Of a DNA stretch of 33,370 nt, positions 19,896 through 27,409 are shown in pieces; position 1 is the stretch's first letter, and each line of letters begins with the position of its first letter. Source of the DNA: Acidimicrobiales bacterium (GTDB lineage Bacteria; Actinomycetota; Acidimicrobiia; Acidimicrobiales; MedAcidi-G1); the NCBI GenBank assembly GCA_030747775.1, contig JASLKB010000007.1, positions 1 to 33,370 of the forward strand, in the 5' to 3' direction. A program made the position numbers and the translations under genes. Below the pieces are notes generated by a model that worked only from the letters and a program-made list of their open reading frames with translations, made no database searches and was not told the DNA's origin.

Positions 19896-20480
19896 ATGGT
19901 GTCCCGGGCCGCCGTGGTACTGGCCGCTGGTGGCGGCTCCCGTTGGGACGGTGACGGCCACAAATTGCTGGCCGAAGTAGACGGGCGACCACTGGCCGCC
20001 CATGCCCTCACCGCCGCGGCCGATGCGGGCCTGGACGAGCTTGTCGTAGTGACAGGAGCCGTAGACCTGACCGGGGTTTTGGCTGGGGTGCTGGACGAGA
20101 CGCTGCCCGTCACGGTCAAGGTGCTGCACAACGAGCGGTGGGCCGAGGGACAGGCCGGGTCGCTCGGGTTGGCCGTAGCCCACGCGGCGGCCGTTGGCCA
20201 TGACGCCGTGGTGGTTGGTCTGGCCGACAGCCCCGGGGTGCCCACCGAGGCTTGGCAGGCCGTAGCCGCCGTTGAAGCGGAGCTCGCGGTGGCCACCTTC
20301 GCTGGTCGTCGACGACCCCCGACCCTCATTGGTCGAGCTCTCTGGGGCCAGCTCCCTCAAGTCGGTGACCAAGGCGCGCGCGTCCTATTGGACGAGCGGC
20401 CGGATCTGGTGGTGGAAGTTCCCTGTCCCGGTGATCCCACTGACGTGGACACCATGGAGGACCTGTGGCGATGGACCTGA
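19896..20480 (+). CDS. MobA/MocA-like nucleotidyltransferase (molybdenum cofactor cytidylyltransferase-like)
   Basis: The 194-residue protein has a MobA-like NTP-transferase fold that adds CMP or GMP to molybdopterin in related enzymes. The N-terminal AAVVLAAGGGSRWDGDGHKLLAEVDGRPL is the nucleotide-binding loop region (in the order GGGSRW then HKLL then GRPL); NERWAEGQAGSLGLAV and VVVGLADSPGVPTEAW follow, the latter replacing the usual GDxP metal site with ADSP. PPTLIGRALWGQL and GARVLL-DERPDLV complete the fold. Its place right after xdhC suggests preparation of the cytosine-dinucleotide cofactor for a molybdenum hydroxylase such as CO or xanthine dehydrogenase, none of which is in the window. 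It has a GGAG ribosome-binding site and overlaps the next gene by 10 bases. Confidence 0.83.
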   Translation: MVSRAAVVLAAGGGSRWDGDGHKLLAEVDGRPLAAHALTAAADAGLDELVVVTGAVDLTGVLAGVLDETLPVTVKVLHNERWAEGQAGSLGLAVAHAAAVGHDAVVVGLADSPGVPTEAWQAVAAVEAELAVATFAGRRRPPTLIGRALWGQLPQVGDQGARVLLDERPDLVVEVPCPGDPTDVDTMEDLWRWT

Positions 20481-21874
20481 ATGATGACCGGCCGACCGAG
20501 GGGTCGGTCGTCGAGGCGTTGTTGGGTCGCCGTCCGAAGGGGGCCTTCGAGGTCGTGGTCCGCGACCAGGGTGGTAGTCCGGTGGTCATCCGCAACCACC
20601 CGCTGCTTGACGACGGTCGACCCATGCCCACCCGCTTCTGGTTGGTGGGGGACGTGCTCCGGTCACGCATCGGTGCTCTCGAATCGATCGGTGGGGTTCG
20701 AGATGCCGAGGCCGCCTGCGACCCTGTCGAGTTGGCCGAGGCCCATGAGCGGTACGCCGAGGAACGGGATGCAGCGATTCCCGCCGACCATGTCGGGCAT
20801 CGACCGTCCGGTGGCGTGGGCGGCACCCGACAGGGCGTCAAATGCCTGCACGCCCACTACGCCTGGTACTTGGCGGGGGGCGATGATCCGGTAGGCCGTT
20901 GGGTTCACGATCGGCTTGCCTTGAGTCGGGACACGAGCGCTGTGGCTGCCATCGACTGCGGGACGAACTCCACCCGGCTCCTGATCGGCCAGGCGTCTGC
21001 GGGCGTGGGTCCGGCTGGGTTCGAGACCCTTGAGAGGCGGATGCACATAACCCGGATGGGAGAGAGGGTCAACGCCACCGGTCGGCTGGCTTCACAGGCC
21101 ATCGAACGGGTGCTGGCCGTCCTGGCTGAGTACCGCGAGGCCATGGACGCCCACGGCGTGACCAGGTGTCGTATCACCGCCACCTCGGCTGCTCGGGATG
21201 CCGCCAACCGAGATGAGTTCTTCGACGCAGCCCAGGCCGTCGTTGGATTCCGACCCGAGCTGCTGTCCGGTATGGCCGAGGGGCGCCTCGCCTTCGCCGG
21301 TGCCACCGCGGACCTCGATCCGAGGGACGGGCCGTTCCTGATCGTAGACATCGGCGGTGGCTCGACGGAGTTTGTGGTCGGGACCACCGAGGCCGAGGCG
21401 GCACGGTCGTGCGACATCGGGTGCGTCCGTTTGACCGAGCAGTGGATCGAGCATGACCCACCCCGACCCGAAGAACTGGTGGCTTGCCTATCGGTCACCG
21501 AGGCCCACCTCGACGAGGTGCTACGCGAGGTGTCGGGGGTGGCCGATGCCCGCACTCTGGTTGGCCTAGCCGGCACCGTGTCATGTGCAGCAGCCGTAGA
21601 AATCGGGCTGGCCGAGTATGACCGGGACCGTATCCACCACTTCCGCTTGTCCAAGGAGGCGGTAGAGGACGTCTACCGCACTCTTGCTACCGAGGATCGA
21701 GAGGAGCGTCTTGCCAATCCCGGTATGGAGGAGGCGCGGGCCGACGTGATCGTGGGCGGGCTATCGATCCTGGTCAAAGTGATGCGCCAGCTCGGCTTCG
21801 ACGAGTGCCTGGTCTCGGAGTCCGACATCCTCGATGGTCTGGTGGCGTCGCAACTGGGAGAGTCATCTGGCTGA
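20471..21874 (+). CDS. Fusion of DUF501 with Ppx/GppA-family exopolyphosphatase
   Basis: The 467-residue protein joins two genes that are separate neighbours in other Actinobacteria (in Mycobacterium Rv1025 and ppx2). Residues ~12-150 are DUF501, with LGRRPKGAFEVVVRD, PTRFWLVGDVLRSRI, ERYAEERDAAIP and the motif VKCLHAHYAWYLAGGDDPVG. Residues ~158-465 are Ppx/GppA: AAIDCGTNSTRLLIG (159-173), TATSAARDAANRDEFF, FLIVDIGGGSTEFVVG and GLAGTVSCAAA, the actin-like phosphate and adenosine loops. Ppx hydrolyses polyphosphate; GppA hydrolyses pppGpp. No stop or frameshift separates the parts. ATG 20471 has GGAGG 10 bases upstream; GTG 20465 is an alternative. It overlaps mobA. Confidence 0.9.
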   Translation: MDLNDDRPTEGSVVEALLGRRPKGAFEVVVRDQGGSPVVIRNHPLLDDGRPMPTRFWLVGDVLRSRIGALESIGGVRDAEAACDPVELAEAHERYAEERDAAIPADHVGHRPSGGVGGTRQGVKCLHAHYAWYLAGGDDPVGRWVHDRLALSRDTSAVAAIDCGTNSTRLLIGQASAGVGPAGFETLERRMHITRMGERVNATGRLASQAIERVLAVLAEYREAMDAHGVTRCRITATSAARDAANRDEFFDAAQAVVGFRPELLSGMAEGRLAFAGATADLDPRDGPFLIVDIGGGSTEFVVGTTEAEAARSCDIGCVRLTEQWIEHDPPRPEELVACLSVTEAHLDEVLREVSGVADARTLVGLAGTVSCAAAVEIGLAEYDRDRIHHFRLSKEAVEDVYRTLATEDREERLANPGMEEARADVIVGGLSILVKVMRQLGFDECLVSESDILDGLVASQLGESSG

Positions 21875-21885
21875 TCCGCCTACGA

Positions 21886-21916
21886 GGAATATTTCCCCAC
21901 AGGGAAGAAGTTTCCC
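21886..21916 (+). promoter_or_regulatory. Candidate operator cluster upstream of the glyoxylate aminotransferase
   Basis: GGAATATTTCC (21886-21896) is the inverse of the GGAAATATTC found in the mcl promoter. Five bases later GGGAA (21902-21906) and TTCCC (21912-21916) form an inverted repeat around GAAGT, so the region holds several GGGAA half-sites. It lies about 40 bases upstream of the -10 box, suitable for an activator. Function is inference. Confidence 0.4.
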
Positions 21917-21936
21917 ACCAGTAGTGATTTCTCAGC

Positions 21937-21942
21937 TAGGGT
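21937..21942 (+). promoter_or_regulatory. -10 box for leaderless aminotransferase transcript
   Basis: TAGGGT is followed by exactly 7 bases and ATG 21950, as at eno and the MFS gene. Confidence 0.5.
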
Positions 21943-21949
21943 CTGCACA

Positions 21950-23044
21950 ATGTCGCACGCAGACCGCATCCTCATGGGCCCTGGTCCGGGTAACCCGTAC
22001 CCCGAGGTCATGGAGGCCTTTGCCCGCCCGGTTCTGGGTCATCTCGACCCAGATTTCATCACCCTCATGGATGAGACCAACGAGCGCCTCCGTCAGGTGT
22101 TCCGCACGGCTAACCCGCTGACATTCCCGGTTTCGGCTACCGGCTCGGCCGGCATGGAGGCCACGTTCGTCAACGTGCTGGGCCCCGGTGACGTGGTCGC
22201 CATCGGTGTCAACGGTGTGTTCGGAGAGCGCATGTGTGATGTGGCCGCCCGTTGCGGCGCCGAGGTCGTTCGAGTCGAAGCCGAGTGGGGCACGGCCATC
22301 GACCCGCAGGCTCTGCTGGACGTCCATCCATCCCCCAAGGTCATCGCCGTGGTGCACGCCGAGACGTCTACCGGCGTCCGCAACGACATCGCTCCCATCG
22401 GCGCCGGAAAGGGCAACGCCCTCCTGCTGGTCGACTGTGTGACGTCCCTGGGTGGGATCCAGCTGGAGGTCGACGACTGGGGCGTGGACCTGGCCTACAG
22501 CGGTACCCAGAAGTGCCTAGGCGTACCACCCGGGCTCTCACCGGTCACCGTGTCCCAGGCCGCTATCGACGCCTTCGTTGAGAAGTCGCAGTCCTGGTAT
22601 CTCGACTTCACCATGATTGCGAACTATGTGACCGGTGGTGGCGCCCGTGTTTACCACCACACGGCCCCCATCTCGATGCTGTACGCCCTCCATGCCGGGC
22701 TTGGTGTCGTGCTCGAGGAGGGGCTCGACGAAGTGCAGGCCCGGCACCAAGCGTGTGGTGACCGGCTTCAGGAAGGACTGGTCAAGCGGGGCTTCCAGCT
22801 CTTCGCCCAGGAGGGCCACCGTCTGCCCGAGCTCACTTCGGTGATCGTCCCAGCCGACCGCCTACCCGATGGCGTCGACGAGGCGGGCGTGCGTCACCGC
22901 CTCCTGGTCGAGTACGGGATCGAGATCGGTGGTGGTCTCGGCCCCGTGGCCGGCAAGGTCTGGCGCATCGGCTGCATGGGCCACACTGCCCGAGAGCGCA
23001 ATGTCACCATGCTGCTGGGCGCGTTGGACGAGATCATGGGCTGA
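21950..23044 (+). CDS. Alanine/serine-glyoxylate aminotransferase (AGXT-like, class V)
   Basis: A PLP aminotransferase of 364 residues that should convert glyoxylate to glycine with serine or alanine as amino donor. It shows LMGPGPGNPYPEVMEA, GHLDPDFITLMDE, FPVSATGSAGMEATFVNVL (cofactor phosphate), HAETSTGVRNDI, VDCVTSLGG with Asp162, Lys188 in YSGTQKCLGVPPG as Schiff base, YHHTAPISMLYAL, and GGLGPVAGKVWRIGCMG. These follow animal/bacterial AGXT more closely than the Methylobacterium SgaA sequence I remember, so the donor is open; serine use would complete the serine-cycle link to hydroxypyruvate. It is transcribed alone, from a probable leaderless promoter, downstream of DUF501-ppx and 3.3 kb from mtkB. 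Confidence 0.9.
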   Translation: MSHADRILMGPGPGNPYPEVMEAFARPVLGHLDPDFITLMDETNERLRQVFRTANPLTFPVSATGSAGMEATFVNVLGPGDVVAIGVNGVFGERMCDVAARCGAEVVRVEAEWGTAIDPQALLDVHPSPKVIAVVHAETSTGVRNDIAPIGAGKGNALLLVDCVTSLGGIQLEVDDWGVDLAYSGTQKCLGVPPGLSPVTVSQAAIDAFVEKSQSWYLDFTMIANYVTGGGARVYHHTAPISMLYALHAGLGVVLEEGLDEVQARHQACGDRLQEGLVKRGFQLFAQEGHRLPELTSVIVPADRLPDGVDEAGVRHRLLVEYGIEIGGGLGPVAGKVWRIGCMGHTARERNVTMLLGALDEIMG

Positions 23045-23068
23045 CCGGTCTGGCTCCCGTCCGGTCAG
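23041..23068 (+). terminator. Stem-loop at the end of the aminotransferase gene
   Basis: CTGACCGG (23041-23048, containing the stop codon) pairs perfectly with CCGGTCAG (23061-23068) around a 12-base loop. There is no T-run, which is common in high-GC Actinobacteria, so terminator activity is plausible but not certain. Confidence 0.45.
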
Positions 23069-23136
23069 CCGGAGGTCAGGGGCGACCGCGTGGCCCGGCT
23101 TGCCGTCTGGCAGGCCGCCCCGGGGATGATGGACTC

Positions 23137-23802
23137 GTGGCCATCGAGGAGATCATCGACTGCCCCCTCGTTGAGGGCCGACGAGTGATCCTGCGCCCGT
23201 TGGAGGTAGAGGACTTCGACGAGTGGCGGGACGTTCGTCGACGGAACGCCGATTGGTTAAACGTCTGGGAACCTCGTCGTGGCTTCGGCCAGCCCGATCC
23301 GGTGGAAGACCTGCAGGCCTTCACCATGCGCTGCGCCGCCCGGCGGCGGGAACGTCAGTTGGGTACCGGTTGGGGGTTCGGCGTGTTCGTCCCCGGAGAT
23401 CAGGTCGTTTCCAGTGGTAGGCCGGGATCGGTCTTCGCCGGCGAACTCAATCTCTCCAACGTGGTCCTAGGAGCCTTTCGCAGTGCTCACGTGGGCTACT
23501 GGATGGACGAGTTCTGGGCCGGTAACGGCTACATCCCGGAGGCGTTGGTGGCGACCTGTCGATTCGCCTTCGAAGAACTCGACTTGCACCGCCTCCAGGT
23601 GTCGATCGTCCCCCGCAACATCAGGTCCCGGCGGGTCGTCGAGAAACTGGAGTTCCGTTGTGAGGGTCTGGCCGAGCGCTATCTGGAGATCGCCGGCGTT
23701 TGGGAGGATCATCTCCGCTACGCGGTGACTGCCGAGGAGTGGTCCTTCCGGCGAGCCGAGCTGGTCGCCGGATGGCTCGAGGGTCGGGTGGTGGGAGCCT
23801 AA
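23137..23802 (+). CDS. GNAT acetyltransferase, RimJ/RimL-like
   Basis: A 221-residue protein of the GNAT superfamily, RimJ/RimL branch, which transfers acetyl from acetyl-CoA to protein N-termini or small amines. N-terminal GRRVILRPLEVEDFDEW, the mid segment AHVGYWMDEFWAGNGYIPEAL (beta4 and the acetyl-CoA pyrophosphate loop; A-G-N-G-Y replaces the usual Q/R-x-x-G-x-G/A) and LHRLQVSIVPRNIRSRRVVEKLEF with the conserved Asn in V-x-P-x-N are visible. It starts at GTG 23137, preceded by GATGAT 6 bases upstream, a possible leaderless -10. In other Actinobacteria a rimJ-like gene often stands alone, and the neighbours give no hint of substrate. Confidence 0.86.
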   Translation: MAIEEIIDCPLVEGRRVILRPLEVEDFDEWRDVRRRNADWLNVWEPRRGFGQPDPVEDLQAFTMRCAARRRERQLGTGWGFGVFVPGDQVVSSGRPGSVFAGELNLSNVVLGAFRSAHVGYWMDEFWAGNGYIPEALVATCRFAFEELDLHRLQVSIVPRNIRSRRVVEKLEFRCEGLAERYLEIAGVWEDHLRYAVTAEEWSFRRAELVAGWLEGRVVGA

Positions 23803-23814
23803 CCCCAGGCCGGG

Positions 23815-24582
23815 TCAGCCCTTATCGGCTATCCGGGCCTTCAGCTTGGCCACCATCTCGGTGAAAGCCGGCTGGCGCATAGACCAGACTTGGGGCTCGA
23901 TTTCCAGCTGTACCGAGGGGATCGACTTGGTCACCGCCGCGGTGTCGTGCAGGGTCTGCTTGGTCACTGCCACGAGTTCCCGTGGGTGGCCGGCGGCCCT
24001 TTCCGCGTACTTCACGGCCTGGTCCAGTAGAACGTCGTCGTCGACACAGTCCCACGCCACGCCGCGGCGGGCGGCCTGCTCTCCGTCCATGATCTGCTCG
24101 AACAACACCATTGCCTTGGCCGTCTGGAGATCGGTGATGTTGCGGAGGCGCCAGGTGTGGCCGCCGCCGGGATGGATGCCGATGCTCAGGAACCGGGAGT
24201 CGAATCGGGCCGACCGCCCAGCGACTACCAGGTCGCAGGCCAGGATCATGTTCATGCCCGCGCCCACCGCCGCACCGTTCACGGCAGCCACCGTGGGTAG
24301 CGGGGTGTGGGCCACCCGGAGGAAGCCTCGGTAGATGTCGGGCAGCGCCCCATCGGCGCCACCTTTCCCGGCATCCAGAAGGTCGTCCAGTACGGCCCCG
24401 GCACAGAACGCCCGCCCCGCTCCGGTGAGCACAACAGCGCCCACCCTTTCGTCGGCTTCTAGTTCGTCGAAAGCAGCCAGCAGTTCTTCGTTCATCTCGT
24501 TGCTGATCACGTTTCGACGATCAGGGTCGTCGAAGGTGAGAATGGCCACCCGGTCACGTCGTTCGATTTGCAGCACGCTCAT
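23815..24582 (-). CDS. Enoyl-CoA hydratase/isomerase family protein
   Basis: A crotonase-fold protein of 255 residues. The ATG at 24582 starts MSVLQIERRDRVAILTFDDP, the classic beginning; the frame stays open to 24666, but that extension is not conserved. Oxyanion-hole segments are GAGRAFCAGAVLDDLL and VNGAAVGAGMNMILACDLV. The usual catalytic acids of enoyl-CoA hydratase would fall near FDSRFLSIGIHPGGGHTW, where the sequence has the G-I-H-P-G-G-G form found in many actinobacterial paralogues that lack the second Glu. It may be a hydratase or another crotonase; a beta-oxidation role is likely but not shown. It is convergent with the acetyltransferase gene, 12 bases apart, and divergent from the MFS gene. 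Confidence 0.87.
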   Translation of the reverse strand: MSVLQIERRDRVAILTFDDPDRRNVISNEMNEELLAAFDELEADERVGAVVLTGAGRAFCAGAVLDDLLDAGKGGADGALPDIYRGFLRVAHTPLPTVAAVNGAAVGAGMNMILACDLVVAGRSARFDSRFLSIGIHPGGGHTWRLRNITDLQTAKAMVLFEQIMDGEQAARRGVAWDCVDDDVLLDQAVKYAERAAGHPRELVAVTKQTLHDTAAVTKSIPSVQLEIEPQVWSMRQPAFTEMVAKLKARIADKG

Positions 24583-24651
24583 GGACGGGGAGTCTCGCGC
24601 GGACGGGTGGTCCCGGCGGTGCCCGCTGGCGGGCTCTGCAAGGGCCGCCCA

Positions 24652-24657
24652 TAGGGT
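24652..24657 (+). promoter_or_regulatory. -10 box for leaderless MFS transcript
   Basis: TAGGGT, 7 bases, then ATG 24665. The spacing equals that at eno and at the aminotransferase and decides the start of the MFS gene. Confidence 0.5.
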
Positions 24658-24664
24658 CGCCGAC

Positions 24665-25939
24665 ATGTCTGCCGGTAGCCCGATCGTTCCCGGCCGCCGC
24701 TATCCGGCCCTGGCCTACCGCAACTACAGGCTCTTTTGGATCGGTGGGGTTCTGACCAACAACGGGCGGTGGACCCAGTACGTGGCCACCTACTGGATCG
24801 TGTACCAGGTCACCGAGTCAGCGGCCTGGGTGGGCGTGGCCGCCTTCTCCTCGTTCATCCCGATGCTGCTTACCAACCCGGTAGCGGGCCATGTGTCGGA
24901 CCGCTTTGATCGCCGCAAAGTGCTGCTATGCACTAATTCGGTGTGCTCCCTGCTGGCCGCTCTCATGGCGGCCACCTGGGGGGTGGGGGGGCGGAGCATC
25001 GGGATCTGGATGGGCCTCCTACTGGCCGGCGGTTTCGTCTACGGGATCCAGTTGCCGGCTTGGCAGTCGTTCGTGGCCGAGTGCGTGCCCCGTGAACACC
25101 TTCGCAACGCCATTACCTTGAATTCCACCCAGTTCAATGCCGCCCGAACCTTTGGTCCAGCTCTCGGCGGCGTATTGATCGGAACGGTCGGACCCGGCTG
25201 GGCGTTGTTCGTAGCTGCGGCCTGTTATGGCCCGGTCCTTACTGCGTTGTTTCTGATCCGGGCCGGCGAACTCTTTCGGCCCGAGGGAGTGGCTGGGGGA
25301 CCGGTCGGGGGTGGCGGCGCCGATCATTCGCCGTCGATCCTCGGCGATTACAGGGAGTCGATCCGCTACGTCCTCGCATCGCCGGGCATCCGGGTGGCAA
25401 TCGGGACCACCGCCCTGGTGTCGACCATGGGCCAGCCGGTGGTCCAACAGATCGTGGTGTTCGCCGAGGAGGTGTTCGAGGTCTCGCCATTCTGGTTCGG
25501 AATGCTGGGCTCGGCCCAGGGGCTGGGTGCCCTGTTGGCCGCTCCACTGGTCATCGGCGAGATGGGGAGGATGCGGCGTTCGAGGATCCAGTTGCTGGCC
25601 ACTTGTGGTTACGGCGTTGCTCTCGTGTTGTTTGCTGCCGCACCCGTATTTTGGATGGGGTTCATGGGGTTGGGCTTGATCGGCTGCATGCACCTTGCCT
25701 CGGCGTCCAACCTGAACTCGACCGTGCAGCTCCAGGTGGACGATGCCATCCGTGGACGGGTCATGGCGCTATACCTGATGGGAGTCCTGGGGGTGTCGCC
25801 GTTCGCGAATCTGGCCATGGGGGCGGCGATAGCTTTGTTCGGCCCCCGCCCGGTGGTGGCCTTCGCCGGGTTGGTTGTGCTCATCGGGGGCGTATCCCTG
25901 CACCTGACTGGCAGGTTCCGGTTCCTCGACGCTGTCTAA
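24665..25939 (+). CDS. MFS transporter (MFS_3 / enterobactin-exporter-like)
   Basis: An integral membrane protein of 424 residues with about 11-12 hydrophobic helices, of the major facilitator type often annotated MFS_3 (EntS-like efflux). It starts RYPALAYRNYRLFWIGGVLTNNG-like with the R-N-Y-R-L-F-W motif of this subgroup, and has GHVSDRFDRRKVLL between helices 2 and 3, the MFS motif A (G-x-x-S-D-R-x-x-R-R). FNAARTFGPALGG matches the helix 5 motif of exporters. The start ATG 24665 is fixed by the leaderless promoter and by homology; the frame stays open to 24335 across the divergent gene. Substrate unknown. It converges with the nuclease gene 15 bases later. Confidence 0.9.
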   Translation: MSAGSPIVPGRRYPALAYRNYRLFWIGGVLTNNGRWTQYVATYWIVYQVTESAAWVGVAAFSSFIPMLLTNPVAGHVSDRFDRRKVLLCTNSVCSLLAALMAATWGVGGRSIGIWMGLLLAGGFVYGIQLPAWQSFVAECVPREHLRNAITLNSTQFNAARTFGPALGGVLIGTVGPGWALFVAAACYGPVLTALFLIRAGELFRPEGVAGGPVGGGGADHSPSILGDYRESIRYVLASPGIRVAIGTTALVSTMGQPVVQQIVVFAEEVFEVSPFWFGMLGSAQGLGALLAAPLVIGEMGRMRRSRIQLLATCGYGVALVLFAAAPVFWMGFMGLGLIGCMHLASASNLNSTVQLQVDDAIRGRVMALYLMGVLGVSPFANLAMGAAIALFGPRPVVAFAGLVVLIGGVSLHLTGRFRFLDAV

Positions 25940-25954
25940 CCGTCGGTTGGACGT

Positions 25955-26923
25955 TCAGTCATCGTCGAACTCAGCGCGGTGTGCCTGGCCGACGTCACAG
26001 TCGTCGTAGGCTGGGCACCATCGGCATGGCGGTCCCGGGACGCGGTTCGGGGTCCGGTGGCCATGGCGGAGTTCGACCAGTCGGCCAACGCCGTCGGCCA
26101 CCCGGACAACGGTTGCCTCGAGAGTCTCGAGCGAGACCGTCTCGGAGATGGGGTGTCCCCGATCCAGGTAGTAGGAGGAGAGCATCCGGGGCGGGACTCC
26201 GATACGGAGTGTCTCGACCAAGGCGTAAAAGCGGAGGTCCTCGCGGTGGACGGGGAGGGACGTGCCGGTCTTGAAGTCCACGATGACCTTGCCCGCCGTT
26301 CGACCATGGGCCGCGCCGAGGCTGAGGTCGACCTTCCCGTCGAGGATGACCAAGCCGTCGCAGAGTTCGGCCCGGAGGCGTGACTCGGTCACCGGACGCC
26401 ATGCCGGTCGGAGGGGAGGCCAGCATTCGAGGAACTTGGTGAACGAGTCCACGGCGAGGGAACGCAGCTCGGCCCGTTCGGCCTCGGACATCCCCTGAAG
26501 CCAGTGGCCCAGACCGCGGTCCTCAGCTTCAAGGCGAGCCAGGGCCTCATCGACAAGCGTCGGGGGCTCGAACTCGCGACGCCAATGGACGGCTAGTTCG
26601 ATGGCCTTGTGCACCACCGAGCCGCGGGCGATGGGGACACGCCACTCGAACTCCTGGGCCTCTTCGGCCAAGAACTTGGTCTCGCAGCCGTGGATCTGAC
26701 TGAGACGGTGCTTATTCAGGTAGATGTCCTCGTTGGATGGGAGGTTGTCGAGGTGCGGCTCGAGGACGGTCTCCAAGGCAGCCCGCAGGTGGGAGCCGAC
26801 GTCTTCGTCGAACTCCGGTCGGTCGGCGGCCGTGGCCCCGAGCTCGTCGAGCACCGCCTGCTGAGCGGGGTTCAACTCCGGCCGACCGGCGGTCTGGGCC
26901 GGAGGCTTCGTTTCTTGAGACAT
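25955..26923 (-). CDS. PD-(D/E)XK nuclease, RecB/Cas4-like, with probable iron-sulfur cluster
   Basis: A stand-alone 322-residue protein of the PDDEXK_1 group. Nuclease residues are His105 (GSVVHKAIE), Asp199 (LDGKVDL), and Asp216 with Lys218 (IVDFKTG). Four cysteines, Cys80 (IHGCETKF) and Cys300, Cys303, Cys309 (CRWCPAYDDC), have the spacing of the 4Fe-4S cluster in AddB, Cas4 and RecB-like nucleases. It is not accompanied by helicase, cas or addA genes. It may process DNA ends in repair. ATG 26923 was chosen because the upstream open extension to 27394 runs over another gene; CATACT lies 6 bases before it on its strand, a possible leaderless -10 box. Confidence 0.85.
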   Translation of the reverse strand: MSQETKPPAQTAGRPELNPAQQAVLDELGATAADRPEFDEDVGSHLRAALETVLEPHLDNLPSNEDIYLNKHRLSQIHGCETKFLAEEAQEFEWRVPIARGSVVHKAIELAVHWRREFEPPTLVDEALARLEAEDRGLGHWLQGMSEAERAELRSLAVDSFTKFLECWPPLRPAWRPVTESRLRAELCDGLVILDGKVDLSLGAAHGRTAGKVIVDFKTGTSLPVHREDLRFYALVETLRIGVPPRMLSSYYLDRGHPISETVSLETLEATVVRVADGVGRLVELRHGHRTPNRVPGPPCRWCPAYDDCDVGQAHRAEFDDD

Positions 26924-27024
26924 CAACCGAGTATGGCGCAGGGTTGGGACGCTCTCCGGGAGCGTTCGGACTTTGCTCGGGGTAGCTGGAGGGACTGTCA
27001 CAGGCGAGCGCGAAGATCTTCGAC

Positions 27025-27357
27025 ATGGAGCGGAGAATGAATGAGACGCCAGTGACAGGTCCCGGGGCCATTCGGTTCGCTGAGACGGCCCGATCGATCG
27101 GACGGGCCGCTCGGCTGCGGGGCCTAGAGGTGCCGACCTTCCGGAGCCCACCAGGGTTACTCGGGGTGCAGAGGACGATTCGTCGTAGGGGGGCGTCGGC
27201 CACTGTCTCGGTCGTGGTTCGAGGGCGACCCTGGGCGGCGGTGGTGGCCGATATGGTCGAGGGGGTGGTGGCTGCCAACCGACTTGATAGCCGCCGGGCC
27301 GACACTGTGCGGGCCGCCCTGTGGATGGCCGTTGACGAGCTAGCCCTCGCTGCCTGA
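27025..27357 (+). CDS. Small conserved hypothetical protein
   Basis: A basic protein of 110 residues with no function I can name. It is soluble, Arg-rich in the middle (QRTIRRRG), and has a hydrophobic helix-rich end (AVVADMVEGVVAANRL, VRAALWMAVDELALA). The pattern VPTFRSPPGLLGVQRTIRRR followed by RGRPWAAVVADMVEG is one I recall from other actinobacterial hypothetical proteins. It diverges from the nuclease gene (101 bases between starts) and lies just upstream of tRNA-Leu. ATG 27025 is used; ATG 27037 has a better ribosome-binding site (GGAG 6 bases upstream) and would shorten it by four residues. Confidence 0.7.
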   Translation: MERRMNETPVTGPGAIRFAETARSIGRAARLRGLEVPTFRSPPGLLGVQRTIRRRGASATVSVVVRGRPWAAVVADMVEGVVAANRLDSRRADTVRAALWMAVDELALAA

Positions 27358-27409
27358 CTCCTCGCCGAGTGACTCCTCGTTGCACAACCGTCACTACCGT
27401 GGCCCGGAC

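Noticed and set aside
27355-27379. Direct repeat TGACTCCTCG (27355, 27370), also present at 3693
   Set aside because: Too short to call a mobile or attachment repeat; two of the copies may simply be -35-like promoter parts.
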